Origin: Flavobacterium hercynium
Lineage (GTDB): Bacteria; Bacteroidota; Bacteroidia; Flavobacteriales; Flavobacteriaceae
NCBI RefSeq assembly: GCF_002217285.1
Contig: NZ_MUGW01000017.1
Span: 255,663-319,662, forward strand
Length of the DNA stretch: 64,000 bases
Reading direction: 5' to 3'
Part shown: in pieces, positions 27,415 through 35,707 of the stretch
Layout of the letters: each line of letters opens with the position of its first letter
Numbering within the stretch: the first letter of the stretch is position 1
The notes under the pieces: model-generated
What the model saw: only the letters and a program-made list of their open reading frames with translations
Databases searched by the model: none
Told to the model about the DNA's origin: nothing
Program-made: the position numbers and the translations under genes

Positions 27415-27449
27415 CCTTTAGCAATGTGAGTTTTGCTAGAGGTGATTTT
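27415..27449 (+). terminator. Terminator-like hairpin between metY and the HSD-like gene
   Basis: CCTTTAGCAA (27415-27424) pairs with TTGCTAGAGG (27433-27442) with one G-U pair, followed by TGATTTTTT. It may end part of the metY transcript or modulate the following gene, which starts at 27477 without an obvious promoter of its own. Confidence 0.65.
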
Positions 27450-27476
27450 TTATGATTTCATTTAACACTATATATT

Positions 27477-28565
27477 ATGTCAAAGCTTAAAATAAATATC
27501 ATTCTTTTTGGTATCGGAAATATCGGAAGCACATTAATCAATCAGATTATCGAAAGTCAGGAGTTTTTTCTGGAAAGCAGGAATATCGATTTTCATTTTC
27601 CGATTATTACCAATTCGACAGTAGCCTTTTTTGAAAAAGAAGGTGTAGGATATGCCTGGGAAACCAATTTTGTACAATTAGCAGTTCCTTTTAAAGTAGA
27701 GGATATTATTGAATTTGCAAAAGAAAATGAATTTGAGAATTTAATAGCTGTTGACGCTACAGCTAGTGACGAGCTCATAGGTCATTACAACACCTTGATT
27801 CAAAACGGTTTTAATATCGTAGCAGTCAATAAAAAGGCGAATACGTTACCAATCGATCTTTATAAAGAATTGAGAGAGAATCTGAAAAAATACGACAAGG
27901 AGTTTTTGTATGAAACGTCAGTAGATACAGGATTTCCGGTATTGCAAACCTTAAGAGATTTGTATTATTCAGGAGAGAAAATAACCAAAATACGAGGTGT
28001 TTTTTCCGATAATCTTAGTTATGTTTTTAATCGTTTCTCTAATGAAGAGGGAACTTTTTCATCTGTGCTAAAAGATGCAAGTTTGCTGGGCTTAATGCGT
28101 TCGACTTTTAAAGAAGATTTGTCCGGCAACGACACGGCAAGAAAACTGTTGATTTTGACACGGGAAATTGGAAAAGATTTTGAATTGGCAGATATAAAAA
28201 TCAATTCGCTGATTCATCCTGAGCATCTTGAAAAAAATGGAATTTTAAACAAAGAAGCTATCGATCGACATTTTAAAATTGCAAAGATTACACAGGCAGA
28301 TAACCACGTTTTAAGATATATAGGAGAATTTGATGTTCAAAAAAATACATTAGAAGTAAAATTAGTTTCAGAACCGCTAACGTCAGCCATTGGCCAGCTA
28401 AAAGGATCCGATACTATTTTTGAAATTTACACACAATCTTATTCAAATGTTCCCATCGTAATTCAAAGTGCATCAGCATGTAAACAGGCAATTTCAAGAG
28501 GAATAATAACCGATATTTTGAAAGTAGCAGAGAAAATCAAAAATAAAGAAGCAGTCTGGCTGTAA
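27477..28565 (+). CDS. Homoserine-dehydrogenase-like protein with altered active site
   Basis: A 362-residue relative of the homoserine dehydrogenase half of ThrA (30767). The nucleotide-binding start (IILFGIGNIGSTLINQII), the VAVNKKANT lysine region, and the end (KLVSEPLTSAIGQLKGSD, VIQSASACKQAISRGI) are all present. In the substrate loop, the ThrA sequence GYTEPDPREDLCGND (residues 648-662) is replaced by GLMRSTFKEDLSGND (residues 205-219). The homoserine-contacting Glu and the PDP are therefore lost (Arg208 stands in place of Glu651), and SGTLSY becomes SDNLSY. It may have changed substrate, be regulatory, or be inactive. It lies 91 bp after metY, probably cotranscribed. Confidence 0.85.
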   Translation: MSKLKINIILFGIGNIGSTLINQIIESQEFFLESRNIDFHFPIITNSTVAFFEKEGVGYAWETNFVQLAVPFKVEDIIEFAKENEFENLIAVDATASDELIGHYNTLIQNGFNIVAVNKKANTLPIDLYKELRENLKKYDKEFLYETSVDTGFPVLQTLRDLYYSGEKITKIRGVFSDNLSYVFNRFSNEEGTFSSVLKDASLLGLMRSTFKEDLSGNDTARKLLILTREIGKDFELADIKINSLIHPEHLEKNGILNKEAIDRHFKIAKITQADNHVLRYIGEFDVQKNTLEVKLVSEPLTSAIGQLKGSDTIFEIYTQSYSNVPIVIQSASACKQAISRGIITDILKVAEKIKNKEAVWL

Positions 28566-28945
28566 AACACTGGAGAAGTTTTAATAAATGTTCTTTGATA
28601 AACTGATTTGTGGAAATAGTTTTAAGATAAAATATCGCGTAATGTAAGTTTTTGCTTAAATTTTTCTGAACAAAATTTTTGTAAGATGTTTTATATCGAT
28701 AAAAATCACTTTTTTGTCGGATTTTCGTATTAATATTATGTTTTTTATTTGTTTAGTAGAATTTTATTTTAGATATTTGTAAAACCAAAAGCTGCTGAAC
28801 CAAAAGATCTTAAAGGTTGACGAAATAAGTCATTCCAATTTGATTAAAACGAGTAGAATGCCGATTCTTTAAATTGTAAGAACAACAATGAAGATAAAGC
28901 AAAACTTCTCTCGGTAATTTTGAAGGCTTTTTTAAAGATAGAAAA
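28566..28945 (+). other. Leader region upstream of leader peptide 3
   Basis: A 380-bp AT-rich gap. It holds the promoter at 28748 and about 160 nt of untranslated leader before the ORF at 28946. Only tiny ORFs of under ten codons are seen in that leader, and no conserved RNA was recognised. Confidence 0.55.
28748..28779 (+). promoter_or_regulatory. Promoter of the leader 3/small protein 2 transcript
   Basis: TTTG (28748-28751) and GATATTTG (28772-28779) are 20 nt apart, one mismatch from the Bacteroidetes consensus. Confidence 0.6.
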
Positions 28946-29044
28946 ATGAAACAATTTTATAAAATAACAAATAAATCGCAGGCAAAGTCCCTTCAGATGA
29001 ACAAGATGTTCACTGTCGCATCTATTTGCGTATACGTCTGCTGA
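28946..29044 (+). CDS. Leader peptide 3 with Met and Cys codons (32 residues, or 15 from an inner ATG)
   Basis: An ORF of 32 codons, or 15 codons if the inner ATG at 28997 is used. The last part reads QMNKMFTVASICVYVC, ending in Cys directly before the stop at 29042-29044. CCAAAAG at 29047-29053, just after the stop, is complementary to CTTTTGG (29085-29091) in the following terminator, the same heptamer pairing as at leader 2. The arrangement therefore repeats the Met/Cys attenuator design, although the Cys codons sit very near the stop and Met stalling seems the better trigger. Start choice is uncertain. Confidence 0.6.
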   Translation: MKQFYKITNKSQAKSLQMNKMFTVASICVYVC

Positions 29045-29080
29045 TTCCAAAAGAATTTTTAAAGTTTACAATAAAACTTA

Positions 29081-29116
29081 AACCCTTTTGGTATATCGAT
29101 CCAAAAGGGTTTTTTT
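29081..29116 (+). terminator. Attenuator terminator before small protein 2
   Basis: AACCCTTTTGG (29081-29091) pairs perfectly with CCAAAAGGGTT (29101-29111) around a 9-nt loop, followed by a T-run. Its sequence closely resembles the terminator at 25784, which precedes small protein 1. Confidence 0.9.
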
Positions 29117-29194
29117 ATTTTTTTGGATCAAGCTAAACATCAAAAATAAACGAAGAATAAAAATAATACAGAAACGAACTAAAACTTAAATATC

Positions 29195-29395
29195 ATGAGC
29201 GCAACAAACATCTTTACAAGAGCATTTTCTAAATTGAAAAACAAAGGGACAAAAGCAAACAACCCACCACCAACAAATGAATTAGCACATCCAAGTTTCG
29301 GAATCAACGAGACAGAAAAAAATACAGCGATAAAAGCAGCAAATTCATTATTGTTTTTGATGTATTCAAAAGAGAATGAAACACTTTTTATCTAA
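29195..29395 (+). CDS. Small protein with C-terminal LFxMY motif, second copy
   Basis: A 66-residue protein beginning MSATNIFTRAFSKLKNKG, with a basic N-terminus and a proline run (NNPPPTNE). It ends NSLLFLMYSKENETLFI, aligned with the end of the protein at 25844 (about 10 of the last 19 positions identical). Like that protein it follows a Met/Cys leader peptide and terminator and precedes a methionine-biosynthesis gene, but here metX has its own promoter and SAM-I riboswitch. No known family, signal peptide or membrane helix is seen. Confidence 0.78.
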   Translation: MSATNIFTRAFSKLKNKGTKANNPPPTNELAHPSFGINETEKNTAIKAANSLLFLMYSKENETLFI

Positions 29396-29535
29396 ATTGA
29401 AAAGTATCGCAAAATAGGTTGCAAACCTGCTTAATTTTACTGGGCTTCTAGTTCGGTAAATTTTTGCGTATAATAGTTTTTAGTAGTTTTCGTTTGAATT
29501 ATATTTAAGAAATTGAACAATCAGGTTCGATAAAA

Positions 29536-29567
29536 TTTGTTTGTTTAAGAAAATAGTAGTTTATTTG
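29536..29567 (+). promoter_or_regulatory. Promoter of the SAM-I riboswitch/metX-thrA transcript
   Basis: TTTG (29536-29539) and TTTATTTG (29560-29567) are 20 nt apart. The -7 element is a slight variant, similar to that before the metH riboswitch. The start would be about 20 nt before the aptamer. The rest of the 29396-29775 gap holds the riboswitch and its terminator, and a short AGGTT-gcaa-AACCT palindrome near 29418. Confidence 0.6.
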
Positions 29568-29595
29568 CACCATTAAGTTCAAAAACGTATTGAAA

Positions 29596-29702
29596 TGTTA
29601 TAAAGAAAGGACGAGGGATTAGACCCGATGAATCCTTAGCAACCCTTCGTTAATTCGAAGAAGGTGCTGCATTCTACCACGCCCAAACGTGGAAAGATAA
29701 CA
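29596..29702 (+). promoter_or_regulatory. SAM-I (S-box) riboswitch upstream of metX
   Basis: Contains the S-box core in order: AAAGGACGAGGGATTAGACC, CGATGAATCCTTAGCAACCC, AAGGTGCTGCATTCTACC, and a closing GGAAAGATAAC. P1 is formed by TGTTAT (29596-29601) and ATAACA (29697-29702). The conserved kink-turn, the GCAACC pseudoknot half and the GGTGC segment are visible. It precedes metX-thrA, so SAM should switch off homoserine acetylation and homoserine formation. Confidence 0.95.
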
Positions 29703-29704
29703 AC

Positions 29705-29740
29705 AAGAATTTTTCTAGTTTCGTTCTAGACTTTCTTTTT
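29705..29740 (+). terminator. Likely expression-platform terminator of the metX riboswitch
   Basis: TCTAG (29714-29718) pairs with CTAGA (29726-29730), and flanking AAGAA with TTCTT extends the stem across an internal loop before TTTTTAAT. It is plausible as the SAM-dependent terminator, though imperfect. Confidence 0.5.
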
Positions 29741-29775
29741 AATATTTCCAGATACAAATCAATAATACAATAGAT

Positions 29776-30765
29776 TTGAAATTGGAAAATATACCAAACC
29801 CTTTAATCATACAAAATTTCACCACAGAAAATGGTGCACTTTATCATTCGTTACCTTTAAGCTTTGCTGTCTTTGGTTTACCATTGCACAGCGCACCAAT
29901 TGTTTTGGTCAATCATGCTTTAACGGGTAATGCTGAGGTTGCAGGTGAAAATGGTTGGTGGAATGACTTAATTGGAGACAACAAAACAATAGATACAGAT
30001 AAGTTTACTGTGTTGTCATTTAATGTCCCGGGAAATGGACATGATGCTTTCATTATCGAAAATTACCAGAATTTTACCACTCGCGATATCGCCAGAATTT
30101 TTCTTAAAGGACTTGATCTTTTAGATATTACAAATCTGCACACCATTATTGGAGGTTCTGTAGGTGGTGGAGTGGCTTGGGAAATGCTGGCATTAGCACC
30201 AAACAGTACTCAAAATTTAATTCCTATAGCAACAGACTGGAAATCGACCGACTGGATGATTGCAAATTGCTATCTGCAAGAGCAAATACTCAATAATTCA
30301 TCAAAACCGGTAGAAGATGCCAGAATCCATGCGATGTTGTGTTATAGATCTCCGGAATCATTCAAAGAGAAATTTCAGCGCACCTTAAACGAAAATCTTT
30401 CCATTTTTAATATCGAAAGCTGGCTGGCACATCATGGCAAAAAATTGCAGCAAAGATATCAGCTGTCTTCGTACAGACTAATGAATCAGTTGCTTAAAAC
30501 CATTGATATTACCAGAAATAGCGAAGATTTCGAAACGTTACTATCAAGAACAAACGCCACAATTCATATTATCGGAATCAATTCAGATTTGTTTTTTACA
30601 GCAAAAGAGAATAAAGAAACGTATCAGGAACTCAAGAAGTTCAAACACAATGTTTTTTACAGCGAAATAGACTCCATTCACGGACACGACGCTTTTTTAA
30701 TAGAGTACAAACAATTAGATCAATTACTTGCCGATATTTTTAAGGCAGAAACAATAGCAAAATAA
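29776..30765 (+). CDS. metX: Homoserine O-acetyltransferase
   Basis: Transfers acetyl from acetyl-CoA to homoserine, giving the substrate of MetY. A 329-residue alpha/beta-hydrolase with VNHALTGNAEVAGENGWW, FNVPGNGHD, the nucleophile Ser128 in GGSVGGG, Asp271 in INSDLFF and His304 in IHGHDAFL: a complete MetX triad. The start codon is TTG at 29776; no ATG or GTG lies near it in frame. The 5' leader carries a SAM-I riboswitch. thrA begins one base after its stop, so the two are cotranscribed. It is somewhat shorter than many MetX proteins, which is usual for this Bacteroidetes group. Confidence 0.92.
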   Translation: MKLENIPNPLIIQNFTTENGALYHSLPLSFAVFGLPLHSAPIVLVNHALTGNAEVAGENGWWNDLIGDNKTIDTDKFTVLSFNVPGNGHDAFIIENYQNFTTRDIARIFLKGLDLLDITNLHTIIGGSVGGGVAWEMLALAPNSTQNLIPIATDWKSTDWMIANCYLQEQILNNSSKPVEDARIHAMLCYRSPESFKEKFQRTLNENLSIFNIESWLAHHGKKLQQRYQLSSYRLMNQLLKTIDITRNSEDFETLLSRTNATIHIIGINSDLFFTAKENKETYQELKKFKHNVFYSEIDSIHGHDAFLIEYKQLDQLLADIFKAETIAK

Positions 30766-30766
30766 A

Positions 30767-33181
30767 ATGAAAATATTAAAATTTGGTGGTAGATCATTAT
30801 CAAACGGAGAAGGATTAAACAAGGTTGTATCAATTATAAAAGATAAAGTTAACCAAGGAGAACAAATTGCAGTAGTGGTTTCTGCCCGTGGCAATGCAAC
30901 AGATGAATTAGAATATATTTTAAAAATTGCAGCCAAAAACGGAAATTACAAACCGTTGTTTGAAAATTTTAAAGTCTATCAGATTTCAGATTATCCGAAT
31001 GTTGATTTTTCAGAAGAATTTAATGTCTTAGAAAAATTATATGAAGGAGTTAGCTTAATTGGTGACTACAGTAATAAAATCAAAGATCAGATTTTGTCTA
31101 AAGGTGAATTGCTTTCAGCTAAATTACTGACCTCAATTTTAAAAGAAAATGGTATTCCGGCAAACTTTGTGGATTCCAGAGAATTGCTAAAAACCGATTC
31201 TAAATTTGGTGATGCACAACCTTTAGAACAACTTTCTAAGAAAAATGTCATCAATTATTTTAAAGAACATAACGGATCGACCGTAAATATTGTAACTGGT
31301 TTTATTGGTTCAAACAATAACAACGATACTACAACTTTGGGAAGAAACGGAAGTAATTACACCGCTTCATTATTAGCGAATTACTTAAATGCTGAAGAAC
31401 TTCAAAATTTCACCCACGTTGACGGAATTTACACAGCAAACCCTGATTTGGTAGCTGATGCTAAAAAGATTGAATTTTTATCGTTTAATGAAGCGAATGA
31501 GCTGGCTAATTTTGGTGCTACTATTTTGCATGCTAAAACGATAATTCCATTATTAGAAAAAAATATTCCATTACGTATTTTAAATACCTTCAATCACGAA
31601 AACCGAGGTACTTTAATTACTTCAGATTCTGCAAAAGAAGGAATCAAAACACTTTCTGTTTTAGAGAACTTATCATTAGTAAATCTTGAAGGTCGCGGAT
31701 TACTTGGAAAAGCTGGTGTAGACGCCCGAATTTTTAAAGTAATGGGAGATCACAATATCAGTGTAAGTATCATTTCGCAAGGTTCTTCAGAAAGAGGAAT
31801 CGGATTGGTTGTGGCTACTGATAAAGCGACAACAGCCATGATCGAATTAGAAAAAGAGTTCGAAAATGATTTCTATTCTAAAGACGTTAACCAGATTACT
31901 GTAACAGACAATGTATCTGTTATTTCCATTATTGGTCAGGATCTAAGCACTTTCCATAAACCATATACGGCTTTAATCAAAAACAAAATCGTTCCAATCT
32001 TGTTTAACAATACGGTTACAGGTAAAAACGTGAGTTTAGTCGTTAAAAAGACAGAATTGAATAAAGCATTAAATGTAATTCACGGAGAAATTTTTGGAGT
32101 TTCTAAAAAAATCAACATTGCTATTTTCGGTCACGGATTGGTAGGAGGAACTTTAATCAATCAGATTTTACAATCAGCAGCAGCAATTGAAAAACGTAAA
32201 GACATTAAACTGAATGTATTTGCAATTGCCAATTCTAAGAAGCTGCTTTTAAATAAAAATGGCGTAACTTCAGACTGGAAAAATGAGTTACAAAAAGAAG
32301 GAGTAGAATACACTATCAAAGATGTCATTGCGTATGCAAATCAGCACCATTTAGAAAATTTAATTGCGATTGATAATACAGCAAGTACCGCGTTTGTAGA
32401 AAATTATGTTTCGTTAATCGAAAGCAGTTTCGACTTAATTTCATCAAACAAAGTAGCCAATACATTGAGTTACGGGTTTTACAAAGAATTAAGAAAAGCA
32501 TTAGCGGATAATCAAAAGAATTATTTGTACGAAACCAATGTTGGTGCAGGATTGCCATTAATTGACACCATAAAATTATTGCATCTTTCGGGTGAAAACA
32601 TCACAAAAATAAAAGGTGTTTTCTCAGGAACATTGAGTTATTTATTCAATAATTTCTCAGCAAAAGACGCTCCTTTTAGTGAAATTTTGAAAGAAGCAAT
32701 CGATAACGGATACACAGAACCAGACCCGCGTGAGGATTTATGCGGAAATGACGTAGGAAGAAAATTATTGATTTTAGCAAGAGAATTAGATCTTCAAAAT
32801 GAGTTTGAGGAAATCTCAATTCAAAACCTGATTCCAGAGCATTTACGCGAAGGAAACGTTGCTGATTTCTTAACGAAACTAAAAGAATTTGACCCGATTT
32901 ACGAGAAAATAAAAGCAGATCAAAAACCAAATCACGTATTACGATACATTGGAGAATTGTCTGGAGATTTACAAAACGATAAAGGAATCTTAGAAGTAAA
33001 ATTAGTTTCAGTACCATCAGATACCGCATTGGGCGGATTAAAAGGATCTGATTCTTTCTTCGAAATTTATACAGAATCATACGGAGATCGTCCGATTGTT
33101 ATTCAGGGAGCTGGTGCAGGTTCAGCAGTAACAGCAAGAGGCGTTTTTGGAGATATTTTGAGATTATCAGATAAAGAATAA
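30767..33181 (+). CDS. thrA: Bifunctional aspartate kinase/homoserine dehydrogenase I
   Basis: Catalyses the first and third steps of the aspartate pathway. The 804-residue fusion has the aspartokinase domain (KFGGRSLSNGEGL at the N-terminus, TTLGRNGSNYTASLLA, FNEANELANFGATILHAKT), ACT regulatory domains (about 295-440, with GRGLLGKAGVDARIFKVMGD and SIISQGSSERGIGLVV), and homoserine dehydrogenase from about 445 (IFGHGLVGGTLINQIL, SSNKVANTLSYGF, GYTEPDPREDLCGND, VIQGAGAGSAVTARGV). All key residues are intact, unlike the paralogue at 27477. It is cotranscribed with metX behind the SAM-I riboswitch. Confidence 0.97.
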   Translation: MKILKFGGRSLSNGEGLNKVVSIIKDKVNQGEQIAVVVSARGNATDELEYILKIAAKNGNYKPLFENFKVYQISDYPNVDFSEEFNVLEKLYEGVSLIGDYSNKIKDQILSKGELLSAKLLTSILKENGIPANFVDSRELLKTDSKFGDAQPLEQLSKKNVINYFKEHNGSTVNIVTGFIGSNNNNDTTTLGRNGSNYTASLLANYLNAEELQNFTHVDGIYTANPDLVADAKKIEFLSFNEANELANFGATILHAKTIIPLLEKNIPLRILNTFNHENRGTLITSDSAKEGIKTLSVLENLSLVNLEGRGLLGKAGVDARIFKVMGDHNISVSIISQGSSERGIGLVVATDKATTAMIELEKEFENDFYSKDVNQITVTDNVSVISIIGQDLSTFHKPYTALIKNKIVPILFNNTVTGKNVSLVVKKTELNKALNVIHGEIFGVSKKINIAIFGHGLVGGTLINQILQSAAAIEKRKDIKLNVFAIANSKKLLLNKNGVTSDWKNELQKEGVEYTIKDVIAYANQHHLENLIAIDNTASTAFVENYVSLIESSFDLISSNKVANTLSYGFYKELRKALADNQKNYLYETNVGAGLPLIDTIKLLHLSGENITKIKGVFSGTLSYLFNNFSAKDAPFSEILKEAIDNGYTEPDPREDLCGNDVGRKLLILARELDLQNEFEEISIQNLIPEHLREGNVADFLTKLKEFDPIYEKIKADQKPNHVLRYIGELSGDLQNDKGILEVKLVSVPSDTALGGLKGSDSFFEIYTESYGDRPIVIQGAGAGSAVTARGVFGDILRLSDKE

Positions 33182-33223
33182 TACAGTTTCAGATTTAGAG
33201 TATAATTTTAAAACAAACAAGAA

Positions 33224-33781
33224 GTGAAAAAGTTTTTACTAGCAGTGTTATTCTCCAATGCAATGTTTGCTCAGATTTCGCATGTGGTTAGAAGTAAAGA
33301 GAGTTATACACAGGATGTTTTTGCTTATCAAGGAGTTAGAGCTATTCAGATTGATGAGGCCAACTCCGAAGGAAATGAGGATAACGTTTTTATTTTTTCT
33401 AAGATTGAAAAAAATGCCAATCCGGATAAAATGTATTTTCAAAGATTTACAAAAGTGAATAGTAAATGGATTTTGAAATCAAGCGTTGAAATAAATCATA
33501 ATGGTATTATTTCAGCTTGGGGAAGCAGAAAAGGTTTTGTTGACTATGATAAAGATAAAAGTGTAGATGCCTTTTTTATTTATGCACTTTATGATACTAA
33601 TTTTAGAGAGCAATCAGTTCATTTAATATTTTCGAAAAAAGACCAATTGTATACTATAGAGTCAAAAGTTTCTGATGATTTTAAGAAAGACAAATTCTCA
33701 GATAATTTTAAATCTTTGGATGCAGTATCTAAAAAAGAACTTTTGGAATATTGGAACAAATTAGATAAAATAGACAAGTAA
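33224..33781 (+). CDS. Exported hypothetical protein
   Basis: A 185-residue protein starting at a GTG (33224). A signal peptide (KKFLLAVLFSNAMFAQ) is followed by a beta-rich body with FVDYDKDKSVDAFFIYALYD, an Asp-rich turn that could bind Ca2+, and a Lys/Asp-rich tail. No family is recognised. It lies 42 bp after thrA and 7 bp before the ankyrin lipoprotein gene, so it probably belongs with the latter. Confidence 0.7.
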   Translation: MKKFLLAVLFSNAMFAQISHVVRSKESYTQDVFAYQGVRAIQIDEANSEGNEDNVFIFSKIEKNANPDKMYFQRFTKVNSKWILKSSVEINHNGIISAWGSRKGFVDYDKDKSVDAFFIYALYDTNFREQSVHLIFSKKDQLYTIESKVSDDFKKDKFSDNFKSLDAVSKKELLEYWNKLDKIDK

Positions 33782-33788
33782 GATCTGT

Positions 33789-35135
33789 ATGAGTTCTCTA
33801 AACAGAAGTGTAGCATTAATAATACTGTGTATTGCTTTTATAGTATCGTGTAAAAAAGAAATAGCAAAACCAGCAGTTGTTCACAAAAAGGAATTTGTTT
33901 ATACATCACAAGAGATTGTTGTTGCAATACAGGAAGGTGATTTACAAAAAGTAAAGCAATATATTGATAAAGGAGGAGATCCTAATGCAAGATGCAAAGG
34001 CTACACCAGAGGCAGTATAGAGGAAGGTGAAGAAAATATATCGGATCAGGACTGGACACTTTTAATGTATGCTGTTTTTCATAATAAATTAGAGATTGGA
34101 AAATTTCTTTTAAGCAAAAAGGCGGATGTAAATGCTGTAAATGCAGTTGGACACAGTGCTTTGTTTTTGGCTTGTGCACATAATCATGAAGAAATGGCTT
34201 TGTTGTTATTAGAAAACGGTGCTAATGTAAATCTTGGAAAGGACGATAGTGGAACAAATACATTACAATGGGCATTGGCTTACGACCTTAATGATCTATC
34301 ATTAAAATTAATAGAGAAGGGTGCAAATTTAAATGCTTTCTCTACGGATACAGGAAGGTCTGTTTTATTAGAAGCGCTATATTCTGATAGTATAAAACCT
34401 GCTGTTGTGAATCGGATTATAGATTTAGGTGCAGATGTTCTTTTTATAAATCCAAAATATAAAGAAACGTCATTAATGTTGGCGTGTAGAAAAAATGACA
34501 CAGTAGCAGTAAAGAAAATTATTAAAAAAGGTGCTGATGTAAATTTTGAATCTGAGAGTGGAAATACTGCTCTGGGGGATGCAGCAGGAAATGACTTTCA
34601 GGATGATTCATTGCTTCGTTATTTGGTAGATAAAGGAGCAAAAGTAAACAGTAAAAATGTGCCTTTGATAGATGCAGTATATAGCAAAAGTCTCGAAAAA
34701 GTAAAATTTTTAATTGAAAAAGGTGCAGATGTAAACAAAAAGAGAGCTATAAATGGACTCTCTCCATTGTTTGAAGCCGGATTTAATGCCAATTACGAAA
34801 TGGCTGCTTATCTAATTGATAATGGTGCTGATGTTAATATTGAAAATTTTGACGGTCAAAGCGTTCTGTATCGTTCATTAACTAGTTTTAATGGCAGTTA
34901 TGAAGTAATAAAATTGTTGATTGACAAAGGAGCTAATGTCAATTTTATCAATAATGATAAAAGCACCGCTTTGATGAAAGCAGCACAATATAATCTGCCT
35001 GAAGTTGTCGCTCTCTTATTAGATAATGGAGCAAGAAAAGAAGGTATTGATTTTTATGGAAAAACTGCAAAAATATATGCTCAGGAATCAGCAGAGAGAA
35101 CAGGTGATAAAACAATAATGAAATTCTTTCAATAG
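33789..35135 (+). CDS. Ankyrin-repeat lipoprotein
   Basis: A 448-residue protein with an N-terminal hydrophobic stretch ending in the lipobox-like FIVSC (Cys at about residue 21), so it is probably a lipoprotein facing the periplasm. About ten ankyrin repeats follow, recognisable by units such as GDLQKVKQYIDKGGDPNARC, LEIGKFLLSKKADVNAVNA, HNHEEMALLLLENGANVNLG and YEVIKLLIDKGANVNFINND. Ankyrin domains bind other proteins; the partner is unknown. The gene is 7 bp after the exported hypothetical protein, suggesting translation as a pair. Confidence 0.9.
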   Translation: MSSLNRSVALIILCIAFIVSCKKEIAKPAVVHKKEFVYTSQEIVVAIQEGDLQKVKQYIDKGGDPNARCKGYTRGSIEEGEENISDQDWTLLMYAVFHNKLEIGKFLLSKKADVNAVNAVGHSALFLACAHNHEEMALLLLENGANVNLGKDDSGTNTLQWALAYDLNDLSLKLIEKGANLNAFSTDTGRSVLLEALYSDSIKPAVVNRIIDLGADVLFINPKYKETSLMLACRKNDTVAVKKIIKKGADVNFESESGNTALGDAAGNDFQDDSLLRYLVDKGAKVNSKNVPLIDAVYSKSLEKVKFLIEKGADVNKKRAINGLSPLFEAGFNANYEMAAYLIDNGADVNIENFDGQSVLYRSLTSFNGSYEVIKLLIDKGANVNFINNDKSTALMKAAQYNLPEVVALLLDNGARKEGIDFYGKTAKIYAQESAERTGDKTIMKFFQ

Positions 35136-35165
35136 AAAAAAAAAGATAACTTAGAATAAAGTAAC

Positions 35166-35615
35166 ATGAAAGTAACCTTAAACAGAGTAAACGACGCATT
35201 TCATTTTAAACTTAAAAATGAACGCGGTCATGTAGTTGATGTTGATAGCAGAGCCGAATTTGGAGGCAGTGATTTAGGTGCAAGTCCAATGGAATTAGTA
35301 TTGATGGGTGTTGCGGGATGCAGCGCGATTGATATGATTTCGATTCTAAAAAAACAGCGTCAGGAAATAACGTCATTTAATGCTGAGGTCGAAGGACTTC
35401 GTGTTCAGATCGACGAGGCAAAGCCTTTTAAAGAAATAAATGTTGTTTTTTATCTGGAAGGTGATATCAACCCTGACAAGGCACATCGTGCTGCACAGCT
35501 TTCTTTCGAGAAATATTGTTCAGTAGCCAAAACGGTTGAACCAACAGCAACAATTAAATATAAAGTTGTCCTAAACAATAGCCCCCTAACCCCCGAAGGG
35601 GGAACTGGCAATTAA
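35166..35615 (+). CDS. OsmC family protein with repeat-encoded tail
   Basis: A 149-residue OsmC/Ohr-fold protein; this family reduces organic hydroperoxides with a cysteine pair. GASPMELVLMGVAGCSAIDM carries the first cysteine, and FEKYCSVAKTV the second. This variant (SPMEL, HRAAQLSFEKYCSV) is the YhfA/OsmC-like group whose substrate is unclear. The expected end is around KYKVVLN; the last eleven codons, ending in PEGG and TGN, are encoded by the GC-rich repeat starting at 35581. The gene is next to metZ and may belong to the sulfur group by position. Confidence 0.9.
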   Translation: MKVTLNRVNDAFHFKLKNERGHVVDVDSRAEFGGSDLGASPMELVLMGVAGCSAIDMISILKKQRQEITSFNAEVEGLRVQIDEAKPFKEINVVFYLEGDINPDKAHRAAQLSFEKYCSVAKTVEPTATIKYKVVLNNSPLTPEGGTGN

Positions 35616-35693
35616 TTAAAATTATTGCTTATATAATTATTACGAATTTCTCCGCATTCAACTCCCTTCCCTTTGGGGAAGGTTGGGGAGGGG
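35581..35693. repeat. Paired GC-rich inverted repeat (113 bp) after the OsmC gene
   Basis: The left unit GCCCCCTAACCCCCGAAGGG and the right unit ending AAGGTTGGGGAGGGG (35661-35693) are inverted relative to each other around an AT-rich core of about 56 bp. The left unit overlaps the end of the OsmC coding sequence, and the right unit ends 14 bp before metZ. It belongs to the same family as 41021-41132, 51576-52006 and 53438-53534. Confidence 0.85.
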
Positions 35694-35707
35694 ACAAATA
35701 AAAAAAA

